Shown in pieces: positions 25,217-37,044 of a stretch of DNA of 64,000 bases (position 1 is its first letter; each line of letters begins with the position of its first letter). Source of the DNA: Torymus aiolomorphi (taxonomy: Eukaryota > Arthropoda > Insecta > Hymenoptera > Torymidae); contig CM070873.1 in assembly GCA_036365515.1 (NCBI GenBank), positions 213,017,376 to 213,081,375 of the forward strand, in the 5' to 3' direction. A program made the position numbers and the translations under genes. The notes under the pieces were generated by a model that ran no database searches, was not told where the DNA came from, and saw nothing but the letters and a program-made list of their open reading frames with translations.

Positions 25217-27852
25217 TGACATTAAAGGAAAAATGGCATAGAACTTTGTGACACGTTCATTTTAACTATTTGAATACGATGTGTAAAAATCATGTTTTAC
25301 AGGGTTTGCCAAGTGAAATAGAATCAGATTATTTTAAATGTGCTACGTGTATTGAGAATAAAATGCACAACATTCCATTTGAAAACAAAAGAAAAAGAGC
25401 ACAAGACATATTAGAAATAGTGCATACAGACTTAAATGGGCCACATTCTGAAGGTTATAAAGGGGAAAAATATTTTCTAACGTTTATTGATGATTTTAGC
25501 AAATTAGCCAAAGTTTATCCGATTAAGTCAAAAAGTGAAGTATATGACAAACTTATTGAATATATTAATTTAGTTGAGAATAAAACTGGAAAGAATATTA
25601 AAAAATTAAGATGTGACAATGGTACTGAATATTTAAATAAAGATATGTATAGATTATTTAGAGAAAAGGGAATTGAATTAGAAACATGTCCACCGTATGT
25701 ACAGGAGCTGAACGGTACCGCTGAAAGGTACAATAGGACGATTATGGATAGTGCTAGGTGTTTATTAGCTGAGTCTAAGGTGGAAAGAAGATTTTGGCCA
25801 GAAGTAGTCTGCGCCGCAGCATATTTAAAGAACAGGACAATAGAAAACACGTTAGAAAGGAATAAATCTCCTTATGAGATATTTTTTGTTGAAAAGCCAG
25901 ATACTAAATATTTAAAATTATATGGAAGTAAAGTATATGTGAGAGTACCGGAAAGCAAAAGAAATTCGAAATGGGATAGAAAAGCTGATTTAGGTATTTT
26001 GATAGGTTATGATGTAACAGGGTACAGAGTGTTGATAGGAAATAGAGTTATTGTAGCTAGACACGTTGATGTTATAGAAGAAGATATAAAATGCATTGGG
26101 TTTAATGATATTGATGAAAGAAATGAAAACGATAATGACTTAATCCCTTCATCTACTTCGACCCTCGGGGAGAGTAGGGGAAGTAAAACTGATTTAGAAA
26201 ATTTAAATGAAAATATAAATAACAATGAAAATGCTGATAATGAAGTAGAAGAAGTACCTGAAATAAGATGGTCACAAAGAACGATTACAAGACCTAGTAG
26301 ATTTGATGATAATTATGTATATAGTGGATGTATTTATGTAAATTATTGTAGTGCAGATAGTCCTGTAAGCTTTAAAGAGGCTATTGAAAGTGATGAGTCT
26401 AATTTTTGGATAGATGCTATGAACAAAGAAATTAATAGTTTAAAGAAAAATAAAACTTGGGAATTAGTCGAAAAACCAAAGAATGAAAAAGTGATAGACT
26501 TAAAATGGATTTATACTAAGAAAAGCGAAAACGTATATAAAGCTAGAATTGTTGTAAGAGGTTATCAACAGAAAGATGTGCTGGATGATATTTATTCTCC
26601 AGTAGCGAAAACGCAAACGTTGAAAGTATTATTATCATATTGTTGTCAAAATAGACTTTTAATTGAACAGATGGATGTAGAGACAGCGTTTTTAAATGGT
26701 AAAGTTAAGTCGAGAGTATTTGTTAAACAACCTGAAGGTTATGAGGATGGAACTGAAAGAGTGTGTATGTTGAATAAAGCATTGTATGGTCTGCGTGAGA
26801 GTCCGAGAGCGTGGTACGAGTGTTTGGATGATTATTTAAAATCATTAGGATTCGCGAGAAGCAAAAATGATTATTGTTTGTATACTTTGAAACAAAAGGA
26901 TGAGATTATATATTTGATTATATTTGTAGACGATCTTTTGATTTGCTGTAAAAATAGACACAATTTAGATTTGATAAAAGGTTTACTCAAAGAAAGATTT
27001 CAGATGAAAGATTTAGGAAAAGTGAGTATGTATTTAGGAATTAATATTGAATATGATGAAGAAAAGTATATTGAATCACTAGCTAGAAAATATCAGATTG
27101 AAGAAGCTAAATTATATGAGACTCCTATGGAACAAAATTTGAAACTAGAACCTGCTCAAGAAATAAATGAGAATTTAAAATATAGAAATTTAACAGGAGC
27201 ACTTTTGTATATTAGTTCAGGAACTAGATTAGATGTGAGTTACAGTGTTAATTATTTAAGTAGATTCCAAAACTCTTACGATGAAACTCACTATAAATAT
27301 GCATTAAGAATTTTAAAATATTTGTATTTGACTAAAGATTTAAAATTAAGTTACAAGAAAAATGATAAAGCAGATGTTCTTGAATGTTATGTTGATGCCG
27401 ATTGGGCAGGAAATTGTAATGATAGAAAGTCAACGACTGGATATGTTATAAAGTTATTTGGTAATGTGATTCATTGGAAATCAAGGAAACAAGGAAGTGT
27501 AACGAAGTCTTCAACAGCTGCAGAGTATGTTGCACTGTCGGAAGCAGTAAGTGAAATTTTATTAATAAGAGATTTGTTAAATAGCTTTAATGTAGAAATT
27601 GAGAAACCAGTAAATGTTTATGAGGATAATTCAGACGCTGTGATTATTGCCAAGTACGGTAATTTTACTAAAAAATCTAAGTACATCGAAGTACATTATC
27701 ATTTTGTAAACGAGAATTATGAGAAAGGTTTAATTGATATTGTTAAGGTTAGTACAGAGAAAAATGTTGCAGATATTTTGACAAAGGCTCTTGGACGAGT
27801 AAGATTTGAAAATTTGAGAAGTTTATTGAATTTAATTTCAAGACTATTGTAA
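25217..27852 (+). pseudogene. Copia Pol: integrase, reverse transcriptase, RNase H
   Basis: The frame runs from about 25217, with a nonsense TGA at 25250-25252 where the family normally has glycine in the WHRTLGH zinc-finger region. It is then open 25270-27852 (860 residues). Order: integrase zinc-finger remainder (CATC), DDE core (HTDLNGPHSE, RCDNGTEY, NGTAERYNRTI), a variable linker, reverse transcriptase (ARIVVRGYQQ, LYGLRESPRAW, catalytic FVDDLL), and RNase H (YVDADWAGN, RKSTTGYV) to VADILTKAL. The frameshift against Gag plus the TGA make this copy defective, though most of Pol looks recently functional. Confidence 0.9.
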
Positions 27853-27880
27853 TTGCGAGAAACATAAATGTAAGGAGGCG

Positions 27881-28137
27881 TGTTAGAATATAAGGTACAT
27901 TTATGTCGACGTATGAGAGAGAATGAATACGTAGCGCCATCTCGCGTATAGCGAGGCGCAAGCTAGCGAGAGCGAGCGGCCGAAGCGGGAGCTCACTCGT
28001 CCGCCGTCCTCTGCCAGGAGCAGTTGTAAAGAGAGAGAGCTGTACTCAAGTTAATAAAGTTCACCGTTGTTACTGTTCACAAGAGAGTGGCTTATTTGAA
28101 GAAGCCCTGTGTCCCATCCACTACTCATTTCCTGACA
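27881..28137 (+). repeat. Copia 3' LTR
   Basis: Complete 257-bp LTR, TGTTAGAAT to CCTGACA. TTAATAAAG near 28053 may serve as the polyadenylation region. Confidence 0.93.
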
Positions 28138-28496
28138 AAGGCAAAGCATGAAGCAAGAAAGATTAAATAATGTTACGACAATGAACATTTACCACGACTT
28201 GCTGGACGTCGATGATATTGAGAATTTATTAAATAAATTCATTGAACAAAACACTATCCGAAGTGCAACGTTCGCAACAATATATAAAAAAAATAAAACA
28301 AGTGTAAAGGGTCAATAAGACTGATGTATACACTGTTAATATATTTATATTTATGTTAATAAAGTTTAAAGACTTCGCATAGTACCTGTGCTTGCACAAT
28401 GCAACTTTTGTCCCTCTCGCGACCTTTTTTTTTTTTAGATTTAGATAGTACTGGAAAAATCCAGACCTCACCAACAGGCAAGTTGACGCCTCTGGA

Positions 28497-28745
28497 CTCC
28501 CGTATACACGTGGAACTCGCATCCCCCGCATGCTGCGGATTAAGAATTATTTAAATAATTATTTTGCCATGTATACATGTCTGACGCGCTCCCGTATACG
28601 CGTGGAACTCGCATCCCCCGGCGACTTGGGGTTGAGAGTTATTTAAATAATCGTGTTGCACGTCTTCGGAATTTTGATACATGCATGGACCTCCTCTCCC
28701 ACGGTTACTTGGATTTAATAATTATTTAAATAATAGTGTCGGAAG
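28497..28745 (-). repeat. 92-bp satellite, segment 4 beyond the hAT
   Basis: About two and a half units (CTCCCGTATACACGTGGAAC, CATCCCCCGC) that were contiguous with 7284-8316 before the hAT inserted; they decay after about 28660. Confidence 0.8.
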
Positions 28746-28937
28746 TCTACGTCACTTCCTTTATATATGCGTGGCCAGTGTCCCCCGTTTTTTTTTTTCA
28801 TCCCATACGCGTGTAAAATAAGAATAATGCATTTTTCTAAAAAGTGCATATTTTATGCATTATTTAATTTTTGTCAAAATATCATGCAGGAGGCACGGTG
28901 CTAAAAATATTTAATTAGTCATTTTTTATTTAATAAT

Positions 28938-29250
28938 TAAGTTTTGAATTTTTAATTAAAACTCGTTTAATTAAGAATTAAAAATGCAATCTCCAATTAA
29001 CCGCTTGTTTAAGGAAAGATCAAAAATTTAATTCTTAATTAAACGAGTTTTAATTATAGATTCAAAATTCAATTCTGCTGATTATGAGAATTTTTGGGTA
29101 TTTTTCCTCACAGATGATATCATACACAGTAGTATACTACCAGTATAATACTATAGTATGAGGCATTTTTGGTATAATACCATTTGTAGTATAATACCGC
29201 AGTTTATGACAAATTTGGAGTATTATACTGATTTTGGTATTATACGGTAT
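28938..29250. repeat. Inverted repeat and GTATAATAC word array
   Basis: 28938-29076 is an imperfect inverted repeat with AAAACTCGTTTAATTAAG arms. 29107-29250 is an array of GTATAATAC/AGTATACT palindromic words. No gene between the satellite end and Gypsy 2. Confidence 0.6.
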
Positions 29251-29324
29251 GAAACCTCTTCACCGTGTCGTAAAACCAACCCTGCTCATTATATCGGTAT
29301 GCCGGTGAGGAAATATATTTGAAG

Positions 29325-29571
29325 TGTGGGGTTTCTAGCCCCACGGCTCTCAACACGTTCCAGGAAGGAAGGGGAGAGGAGAGAAATGAGAGTCGAGGAG
29401 TAACAGCAACGAGGTTTATTAAATTGTACGGGAGTGTACAGCGGAGCTACGTCCGCACGCTCGTGGACTCGAGCAACGACTGCCGCTCGCAGGCGGCTCA
29501 ACGCAGAGCGCGACATGGCGGCTTCCCCCACTCTCGCAGTTAGAGTGAGAGGGAAGATCGCAGTCCCTACA
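29325..29571 (-). repeat. Gypsy 2 3' LTR
   Basis: Identical to 34969-35215. The C-run at 29572-29584 is the purine tract on the coding strand. Confidence 0.93.
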
Positions 29572-29672
29572 CACTCCCCCCCCAAGTGCCAACGAAGTAC
29601 ATAAATATAAAAACATAAATATAAATAATTATGCCGTGCTCGATAGCACTTACAAACTAGATCACGATTGCA

Positions 29673-30240
29673 TTACACCTTAGTCGCGGGAGCAAAGGAT
29701 ACTTTCTTCCTGGCATAGGTTTTTAATACTGGTTGATCAACGGTGGTGGGCCGATCACCCTTTAAATCACCACCGGAAGGCACATCGGGAAGACTATCTG
29801 AGATCATGTACGCAGGTTTGAGAAGCTCAACGGATACACTGCGTAACGCGCCGTTGACTTCGATGTCGAAGACGCGATCGGAGGGACGTTTTAATATTTT
29901 ATATGGGCCAGTGTAAAGCCTTTCTAATGACTTTTTAGCCATGTTGCGCATGAATACATGGGTACAAGAATATAAATCCTTAAAACAAAATGCACGCTTT
30001 TTATAATTGTGTGCGACAGGGACTGGACGGATTTGACGCATATACTCACGGAACTCTTCTATAAAGAAATTTGGATCCGGAGTGAAGTCTTCAGGGAGGA
30101 AAAACTCACCTGGAAGACGCAAGGTAGTACCAAACACAAACTCCGCAGGAGACGCATTCGTGTCCTGACGAAGATGACTACGTAATCCTAATAATACTGT
30201 ACTTAAGGTACGGGTCCAGTCCTTGTCCACGTGACACAAT
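29673..30240 (-). pseudogene. Gypsy 2 integrase C-terminus, out of frame
   Basis: Reads [20 protein letters not shown] through YTGPYKILKRPSDRVFDIEV to the normal end. It is homologous to the last 190 residues of Gypsy 1 Pol and displaced by the two-base deletion near 30238. Confidence 0.88.
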
Positions 30241-32805
30241 CGCCGCTTTAAATGTACGGTGCCAGCGCTCGATGAGGCCATTCGCCGCAGGGTGATATGC
30301 GGTAGTGCGGATACGCTCGCAACCTATTAGGGACAAAAGAGCCGTAAATACGCGCGATTCGAATTGCGAACCCTGATCGGAAGTGATGACCTTTGGGGCA
30401 CCATAGCGCGATACCCAGGTGTCATAAAATGCCCTGGCAACTGTCTGCGCTGACATTTCGCGTAGCGGAACCGCCTCAATCCAGCGCGAAAAGCGATCGA
30501 TCATGGTGAGTACATACTCAAAACCATTTCGATTAGGGAGAGGACCGACTAGATCAATGTGTACGTGGTCGAGACGACCATCGGGTGCGACAAATTTGTC
30601 AGGTACAAGTTTCACATGACGCGAAATTTTTGACTGTTGACAGTCTAGACAATTTTTACAAAAACGCGGTATGTCACGGTGCATGTTAGGCCATACGTAA
30701 CGTTGCCGAATAAGTCGATCGGTGACTTTAGGGCCTGGATGAGCAGGCTTATGAAACATGTTAAACACCGTTTCACGAAGGGACTCAGGGATGTATGGAC
30801 GGATGGCTTCACCAGTGATTTCGCAAAAGATAGTGGTGTGAGCAGGGCCCCATTGAATGCGCTTTAGAGAAAGCGGGTAGTCAGAAGACTCGCGAATGGC
30901 CTTAAGCTGCTCATCAGCTTCCTGTTTCTCAGCAAGCTCGTTGAGGTTAATCTCCACGGGGAGTCGGATGGACTCTACCCGAGAGAGTGAGTCGGCAACT
31001 GTGTTTTCAGTGCCTTTAATATACTCAATTCGAGTGGTATATTGAGCGATAAGGGACAACTGACGCGTTTGACGCGGTGACGCCTTATCCGATTTTTGCT
31101 TGAAAGCATAAATGAGGGGTTTATGATCTGTTAAGATCTTGAAGTCTCTGCCTTCAATCAAAAACGAGAAGTATTTTACAGCTTCGTATATGGCCGTGAG
31201 CTCGCGGTCATATGCACTGTACTTCCGCTGAGAAGGAGAGAGCTTTTTCGAAAAGAAAGCTAAAGGTTTCCAAATTCCGGTGAGGGAAAGCTGTTCGAGA
31301 GCAGCACCCATTCCAGAATCGGAGGCATCAGAGACGATGCGTATTTCCGCACCAACGCGGGGGTGTACGAGCAGAGCCGCTGCAGCTAATTCCTCTTTCA
31401 CACGAGTGAAAGCTTCCTCTGCCTCAGACGTCCAAAGGACCGGGCGCTTATCATTTTTTCGCGAATCAGTAAAGAGCGCGTTGAGGGGAGCCTGCGAAGT
31501 GGCGGCGCGTGGCATGTTACGGCGGTAAAAATTTACGGTGCCGACAAACCTGCGCAATTCTGCTATAGTCTGAGGTTTGGGGAAGTTCAAAATGGCTTCA
31601 ACCCTACTGGGAATGGGGCGGATGCCTTCACCATTCACCAGATAACCTAAAAATTCTAATTCTTCAGCAGCAAAGGTGCATTTTTCGACATTCAAACGAA
31701 GATGAAACTTCTGAAGTCGTTCTAAGACCGTGCGAAGATGAGAGTAATGTTCTTCAATAGAAGATGAAGCGATAAGAATATCGTCAATATACAGGTATAC
31801 AAAATCGAGATCACCTAGCGCGCTATTAATGTAGCGCTGGAAGGTTTGGCTCGCGTTGCGAAGCCCGAAGGTCATGTACATGAACTCGAACAGGCCGAAA
31901 GGGGTTATGATAGCCGTTTTCGGTATGTCTTCGGGGGCAACCGGAATCTGATTGAACGCTTTATGAAGATCAAGCGCCGAGAAGACTTTCTTCCCGTACA
32001 GATTATTCGTACAATCATGGATGTGGGCAGTTGGATATTTATCCGGGACCGTGACGGCGTTTAAACGCCTATAATCGCCACAGGGTCTCCAACTGTTGTC
32101 CTTTTTCAACTCCATATGTAGGGGACTTGCCCAAGGGCTGCTGGAGGGGCGGCAGATGCCAGCCTCAATCCAGGCATCAAATTCGGCTTTCGCCGCTTTC
32201 AACTTGTCCGGAGCAAGTCTACGAGGACGCTCCGAGACCGGGGGACCAGAGGTCAAGATATGATGAAAAACATCGCTATTTCTGGGGACTGTGGGTTTAG
32301 AAACGCCCGTGATCTCCGGAAAATCAGCAAGAATCTTAGCACACTCTGAGCCCGGAACAACTGCAAATACAGAGTCAAATGAAACGTCTTTTACAACCGC
32401 GAGAGAGTACACATTCGTGGCCGGATCGACAAGACGATTTCTCTTTAGGTCGACGAGAAGGCTATAGTGAGATAATAGGTCGGCACCGATGATGGGATGA
32501 GGAACATCCGCGATGCAAAAGCTCCAGCGAACGGGGCGTCGAATGCCCAGATTAAGCGTGAGCATCGATTCGCCGTAGGTACTAATTAATGAATTATTCG
32601 CTGCAAAAAGCTTGAAGGAGCTGGGCTTGCCGCATGCCTTAGGATTTGCTGGGACGAGCGAAATGTCCGCACCAGTGTCGATAAGGAACGACTTGCCCGA
32701 AATACGATCACGCACATGAAGACGTTTGGATAAACGCGGGCCTTCTGAAGACGTCTCCTCAACAGAAGGTTGAGTTAGTTTTTTGGTGGGTTCTGTTTTG
32801 ACCAC
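30178..32805 (-). CDS. Gypsy 2 Pol: protease, RT, RNase H, integrase core
   Basis: 875 residues in one frame: protease (DTGADISLV near residue 45), RT (YLYIDDIL), RNase H ([10 protein letters not shown]), integrase zinc site and DDE core through NGLIERWHR. It overlaps Gag by 31 bp in the -1 frame. The frame is lost at about 30238, where two bases present in Gypsy 1 are missing. The native integrase C-terminus continues in another frame (29673-30281). Apart from this the protein looks intact. Confidence 0.92.
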   Translation of the reverse strand: MVKTEPTKKLTQPSVEETSSEGPRLSKRLHVRDRISGKSFLIDTGADISLVPANPKACGKPSSFKLFAANNSLISTYGESMLTLNLGIRRPVRWSFCIADVPHPIIGADLLSHYSLLVDLKRNRLVDPATNVYSLAVVKDVSFDSVFAVVPGSECAKILADFPEITGVSKPTVPRNSDVFHHILTSGPPVSERPRRLAPDKLKAAKAEFDAWIEAGICRPSSSPWASPLHMELKKDNSWRPCGDYRRLNAVTVPDKYPTAHIHDCTNNLYGKKVFSALDLHKAFNQIPVAPEDIPKTAIITPFGLFEFMYMTFGLRNASQTFQRYINSALGDLDFVYLYIDDILIASSSIEEHYSHLRTVLERLQKFHLRLNVEKCTFAAEELEFLGYLVNGEGIRPIPSRVEAILNFPKPQTIAELRRFVGTVNFYRRNMPRAATSQAPLNALFTDSRKNDKRPVLWTSEAEEAFTRVKEELAAAALLVHPRVGAEIRIVSDASDSGMGAALEQLSLTGIWKPLAFFSKKLSPSQRKYSAYDRELTAIYEAVKYFSFLIEGRDFKILTDHKPLIYAFKQKSDKASPRQTRQLSLIAQYTTRIEYIKGTENTVADSLSRVESIRLPVEINLNELAEKQEADEQLKAIRESSDYPLSLKRIQWGPAHTTIFCEITGEAIRPYIPESLRETVFNMFHKPAHPGPKVTDRLIRQRYVWPNMHRDIPRFCKNCLDCQQSKISRHVKLVPDKFVAPDGRLDHVHIDLVGPLPNRNGFEYVLTMIDRFSRWIEAVPLREMSAQTVARAFYDTWVSRYGAPKVITSDQGSQFESRVFTALLSLIGCERIRTTAYHPAANGLIERWHRTFKAAIVSRGQGLDPYLKYSIIRIT

Positions 32806-33647
32806 TCATCAAATTTGGAACACCAGTCCCTGCAAGAGCGGGGGTTGTTTGGGTATTTCCGATGGGCTAGGCAGAGGCCAGAAGAATCGCGACTGGAAGA
32901 ACGGTCGCGCCTAGACCTGCCTCTAGACTGGGAGCCAGAAGACTCTTTTGAAGATCCCGAGATATCATCTACCTTTTTAGCAAGTACCTCAAACTTGCGT
33001 TCAAAGCGATCAAAGCGCTTGAGAACAGCTTCAAGGGAAGCGGGGATTGACTGATTCGAAGAGATCGCATTGATCTGGGGGTCAGCCCCGGAGGAAATCT
33101 CAGCGATTTTGTCAGCAGCTTCTGCTAACTTGTCAAGGTCTTCGTAGGTCGAAGAAGCAAGAATGGCACGGTGTTGCGATGGAAGTTGGTCAAGGAAAAC
33201 GGACTGAATGATTTTATCGTCACAGGAACCTTGATTAAGAGCGCGAAGCCTCTGAAGAATTCTCGAGGGTTTGCCATCGGTCAGCACTTCACCTTTTAAG
33301 AGCTTGCGGAGGTTATGTTCGGCAGAGCTTGCGAAAGTAGACATGAGACGCTCTTTAACCTGTTTGTATATATCCACGGGAGCGGGATCCTTTTTGATTA
33401 TGTCCCTTATAGCCGATAAGGCCTCGCCGCCGAGCGCGGGACAAAGATAATCTACTTTAGTCGAATCTACCGTGATGTTCGAGTTACGAAATGTCGCCTC
33501 TACTTGCAAAAACCACAACTCAGGATCGGTCTGGATGAAGGGCGGAATTTTAGGCATGCGCGCGCCTTCGATACGATTACCCGAGGCCATTTCTAGCTGC
33601 TGCAGTCGCTGCTGCAGAGCTGCAAAGGTTTCATCGTCTACTGGCAT
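32775..33647 (-). CDS. Gypsy 2 Gag
   Basis: 290 residues from ATG 33645-33647 ([10 protein letters not shown]). Same layout as Gypsy 1 Gag: [20 protein letters not shown], a Ser/Arg-rich linker ([15 protein letters not shown]), and the C-terminal CHCC-type motif CLAHRKY(N)6CRDWC. Intact. Its stop (32775-32777) directly follows AAAAAAC. It would form the particle and select element RNA. The divergence from Gypsy 1 Gag, compared with near-identity across much of Pol, hints at recombination between related elements. Confidence 0.9.
   Translation of the reverse strand: MPVDDETFAALQQRLQQLEMASGNRIEGARMPKIPPFIQTDPELWFLQVEATFRNSNITVDSTKVDYLCPALGGEALSAIRDIIKKDPAPVDIYKQVKERLMSTFASSAEHNLRKLLKGEVLTDGKPSRILQRLRALNQGSCDDKIIQSVFLDQLPSQHRAILASSTYEDLDKLAEAADKIAEISSGADPQINAISSNQSIPASLEAVLKRFDRFERKFEVLAKKVDDISGSSKESSGSQSRGRSRRDRSSSRDSSGLCLAHRKYPNNPRSCRDWCSKFDEWSKQNPPKN
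32778..32784 (-). promoter_or_regulatory. -1 frameshift slippery heptamer AAAAAAC (Gypsy 2)
   Basis: Directly before the gag TAA; the -1 frame continues into Pol as [10 protein letters not shown]. Conserved in position with Gypsy 1. Confidence 0.8.
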
Positions 33648-34954
33648 TTCGCTAAATAAGCGTGGACGAGCCTAAAGCCTAGCACGTAGATAGCTATCCC
33701 CACGCGACTCGAGAGTACACGTGGAGGATAGAGAGAATGCCTAAATTGCCTTACGCCGCAATGCGTATCACAAGCTCCCTAGTTGGTGCTCGCAGGCACC
33801 GACAATAATTTCAAAATTCTAAGCCTATGCTAACACTTAAAACTAGGTGATAAAATTACCAGAAACCGCGTAAAAAGCTAACAAGAACACTTTCCCGCTT
33901 AAAAAAAAAATTTTAAAGAATTTTATTAAGGCACGTGACTAGACAACGCATGAATTTTTATAAAATTGGAAAGATATAATTCGCGTGACTCGAAAGTACT
34001 AAAAGGTTTTTCGTGTCACCTTGCGCGAGAGCGAGCTTGAAAGTGCAATAGCACACAAAAAATATCAAGACGGCTGCTCAATTCTCAGAACGCGCGACCG
34101 TTGCGCACGAATTCCACGAATTCAAAGCTCGCGAGCAAGCGCGCGGCGCGCGACAACAGTTCGCGGAATGCGAAAACACACGCACGCGTGACTTCGTTAA
34201 TTTTGTAGGTCACGCACCCTAATTCACCGCACGCATACCTCGACGCAATTATTGAAGTCTGAAGGTTGGCCGCCTCGGAGAAGACTCGACGAGATGCTGC
34301 AATAGTTGACTTCCCGGTGCTCGTCAGGTGCGGTAAAAAGGCGCCGGTGACGGTGGCTTCACGCAAAGCCGCACCCGGAGATCTGCTTCACATTGCTCAA
34401 CAGGTGCGTTTGAAGGCGCCGGTGATGGTGGCTTCACGCAAGTACGCACCTGGAGATCTGCCGTTGAAAGCTGGGATGCCTCGGAGAGAACTCGACAAGA
34501 CGATGATTGCGCAGTTGCGCTAAAGGCTCTGGGCCATTGGTGTTTTTACGCGTGTGCGCCGGCGTGCCAGCACGCACACGACGTAATTCGACAAAGGTCG
34601 AAAATTCCAGTATGCGCCGGCGTGCCAGCACGCATACGGAAAGTTGCTGAAGGTCGAGCGGTTTCGAAAATCACGCGTGTGCGCCGGCGTGCCAGCACGC
34701 ACACGACGTGAGTCGACCAAATATCAAAGCTTCAAGAATATGCGTGTGCGCCGGCGTGCCAGCACGCACACGACGTAGTTCGACAGCCGGAGGCGAATGC
34801 TTACCCGGTTAACTGGCGATAAAAACTGCCCTTACGGACTCGAGAGTCACATAAGAGGTAGTAGCGAGGACGATGTGCCGTATAGACGACGGCGGTGGCG
34901 GCGAGGATACGCCGCGACAGGTCCACACCTGTCACACCTCCTCGGTGACTTTCA
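33648..34954 (-). other. Gypsy 2 5' leader with tandem hairpin repeats
   Basis: A 1.3-kb leader between primer-binding site and gag. Four copies of GCCGGCGTGCCAGCACGCA flanked by complementary GTGTGC/CACACG arms lie near 34549, 34610, 34675 and 34741 (period 62-66 bp). Two copies of GGCGCCGGTGACGGTGGCTT lie near 34340, with a third variant near 34415. Position recalls the leader-located insulator of Drosophila gypsy; function here is unknown. Confidence 0.75.
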
Positions 34955-34968
34955 GTCGGGGTCACCAA

Positions 34969-35215
34969 TGTGGGGTTTCTAGCCCCACGGCTCTCAACAC
35001 GTTCCAGGAAGGAAGGGGAGAGGAGAGAAATGAGAGTCGAGGAGTAACAGCAACGAGGTTTATTAAATTGTACGGGAGTGTACAGCGGAGCTACGTCCGC
35101 ACGCTCGTGGACTCGAGCAACGACTGCCGCTCGCAGGCGGCTCAACGCAGAGCGCGACATGGCGGCTTCCCCCACTCTCGCAGTTAGAGTGAGAGGGAAG
35201 ATCGCAGTCCCTACA
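34969..35215 (-). repeat. Gypsy 2 5' LTR
   Basis: Identical to 29325-29571; followed on the - strand by TTGGTGACCCCGAC. Confidence 0.93.
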
Positions 35216-35219
35216 GAAG

Positions 35220-35356
35220 TTGTGCGGGTGGCTCCATCACTCGGACTCGCGGTGAGGGCAAGTATGAAGTACAGCCCGATAAGCGCGCGAAAATTGGAAT
35301 TTCAAAATCGATAAAAGCCCGAACGATGGGTTCGAGTTTTAAAAGAAGGGGGGGAC
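35220..35356 (+). mobile_element. 3' internal tail of an LTR element, with purine tract
   Basis: Sequence after Gypsy 2 ends in AAAAGAAGGGGGGGAC, a polypurine tract immediately before the LTR at 35357. It was continuous with 29281-29320 before Gypsy 2 inserted. No coding domain can be named. Confidence 0.6.
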
Positions 35357-37014
35357 TGTTATGAACTGCGTTCACGCGAACGGGGAATTTTCCCACAAAT
35401 AAATAATAAGATAATTTAAATAAATACCAAAGATTAATCTATACATTGTTTAGTTAATTAACCAAGTTATAAACAAGTAATTAACGATAACTCGAATAGA
35501 AATTGATGATAAACAAGCGATACTAAATTTGTTAACTAATTAACTTTAACAAATAATAATTGCGCCCGTATAGCAATGCGTTAACGAACAAATTGGGATT
35601 TAGCAATAAATAACGATAGTAATCTGCGGTTAAATTAATAACTATTCTGATAATAAATAATAATTACGAGACGAACTGTAATAATAATAATAGCTAGGGA
35701 AAAACTCGCTCAGGTAGGGTAAAGCTCTGTTTATAGGAGGATAGTCAGCAGCACGACAATCAACGGACAATCAATCCCCGGAATCCATTAGCCAACGGCT
35801 CAGCAGCACACAACCAATTCAGAGAAGGGCCATTAGCGAAGGGCCTCTGGAATGCACGACGGTTGAACATGGCAAGGAACGAGCTATGTGTCATCAACAG
35901 TCAACAACTCTTGGAATTCGTTGGGCAACGTTGCATCAGCTCGTGGATCCATGACGCAACCAACCCGAGGAGCTACGAGCGTAACGGCTGGCAGAGTAGC
36001 AGCCAATCAGAGACTAGTAACCCCTCTCCACCACCAACCGTCATTCGGCGCTCAGCGCTCTCGACCCTACTTTCGGGTCTGACGCCCCTCCACCGTAGTG
36101 GGGACGTACTGTCCCCACTACCAACCAGGGGCTACTACATCATAACGTAACGGCCTACAGAGGGGAACCAATCAAGAGGCAGGCACAAGCGCCGCAAGTC
36201 AAGAAGGAATTTTCGGTCAGGATCTGAGCATCCACAGGTGTTCCCCCACCATGAAGCTCGCCGTGATTAAGAAAAGAGAGGGAAGCTCTCGGCCCTTCTA
36301 GGCACCTACAGGCCTCGGAACCGACTTCAGGAAGATTCATGGCTTTTCGCCACCAGAGAGCCTGGCTCCTCCCATACCCTCTCGTCAACGGTTTAAGGTC
36401 CGCGTCAAGGATATAAAAGAAGAGTCCCGGATCACCAGAGTCAGTCGCTACCGAGCATATGAGATGCTTCATAGCTCCAGACCTGGGTCGTTACCAACTC
36501 GCTTGGTACTCTGCTGCACTTGTGCATGTTGCGCCCAGAAGCTCTAACAGTCGGTCGCCAACTAATCTGGTCTTTGTTACCGTGTACGTTGGGATCGAGG
36601 TCAACTAATCTAGTGCTTGTCACTGTGTACGTTGCGCCGTCGAGCTTGTAGTCGAAAGTTACTAAGGACTCTTAAAGCTTCGTAACAAGTATTGCATCAG
36701 TGCGCAAAATCCGTTTGTTAACGGTTATTGCATCAGTGCGCGAAAGCTGGCTTTATCTTACTGTCAGTTAAAGTTTATATCGAGTCACGAATACATTAAC
36801 GAAAGAATTGTTAAAGACATTAATTAAAGTGATATCTAATTCAATAAACACGGAATAAACTCTAAATCTCTTGAGTTCGAGTTTTATTTAAACCTCCCGC
36901 AACTCTGTGCACTTTAGCGCTTAATTGAGCAACGTTCCCAAATTCTAATTGGTCAACCCGGCGACCATTGCAGAAGCGCCCTTCTGCTTGAAGACCCCGA
37001 CTCGGGCTATAACA
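35357..37014 (+). repeat. 3' LTR of an LTR retroelement (1.66 kb)
   Basis: Runs from TGTTATGAACTGCG to GGGCTATAACA and is related to the solo LTRs at 50287 and 51808 (same start, same end ACCCCGACTCGGG...AACA). A TATA-like GGATATAAAAG near 36410 is followed by the CAGTCAGTCGCTACCGAG block shared by all three LTRs, probably near the transcription start. Open frames inside are not gene-like. Confidence 0.8.
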
Positions 37015-37044
37015 GTAACTGTTATCTATGTTTGACATCTATAG

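Larger units (their letters stand above)
17640..28137 (+). mobile_element. Ty1/Copia retrotransposon
   Basis: 257-bp LTRs begin TGTTAGAATATAAGG and end TTCCTGACA. The 5-bp TSD is AAGGC (17635-17639 and 28138-28142), inside the last exon of the hAT transposase. The 5' LTR is split by a Gypsy element into 17640-17682 and 23413-23626. I find one substitution between the LTRs. The primer-binding site TGGTAGCAG at 23627 matches the 3' end of initiator tRNA-Met, usual for Copia; AAGGAGGCG before 27881 is the purine tract. Coding is gag-protease then integrase-RT-RNase H, interrupted. Confidence 0.93.
10314..28318 (+). pseudogene. hAT transposase (ZMYM/DUF4371 type), spliced and interrupted
   Basis: Five pieces join in phase: 10314-10500, 15344-16093, 16165-16446, 16627-17639 and, beyond the Copia insertion, 28143-28318 (TAA 28316-28318). 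The first exon begins MMDKFVTRTKRK and ends at a GTAAGT donor. The next opens with a zinc-finger-TTF-like block (FSAWKTKYNWLRYD, CSVC), followed by a DUF4371-type RNase-H-like region with GADETSD, then CYDGASNMSG and HCSAHRLNLS. The dimerisation domain reads TNERSFSTLRRLKNYLR and resumes after Copia as QSMKQERLNN. Defects are the Copia insertion and a frameshift near 15980-16000. The first intron (4.8 kb) holds the element 10870-15009. Such proteins act as DNA transposases in the nucleus. The gene is dead here. Confidence 0.85.
29325..35215 (-). mobile_element. Ty3/Gypsy retrotransposon 2 (CsRn1-like, recent)
   Basis: 247-bp LTRs (29325-29571, 34969-35215) that I read as identical, TSD GAAG (29321-29324, 35216-35219). 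Same family as Gypsy 1: same protein order, primer-binding site (complement of 34955-34967) and slippery site. It interrupts another LTR element whose 3' end is 35220-37014. Identical LTRs imply recent insertion, yet integrase has a frameshift near 30238. Confidence 0.94.

Noticed and set aside
18039..35215. Envelope gene that would make the Gypsy copies errantivirus-like
   Set aside because: Only about 110 bp separates the end of Pol from the 3' LTR in either copy, so there is no room for a third gene.
35863..36623. Several open frames of 60-105 codons in the LTR
   Set aside because: They lie in LTR regulatory sequence on both strands and do not persist in the related LTRs.
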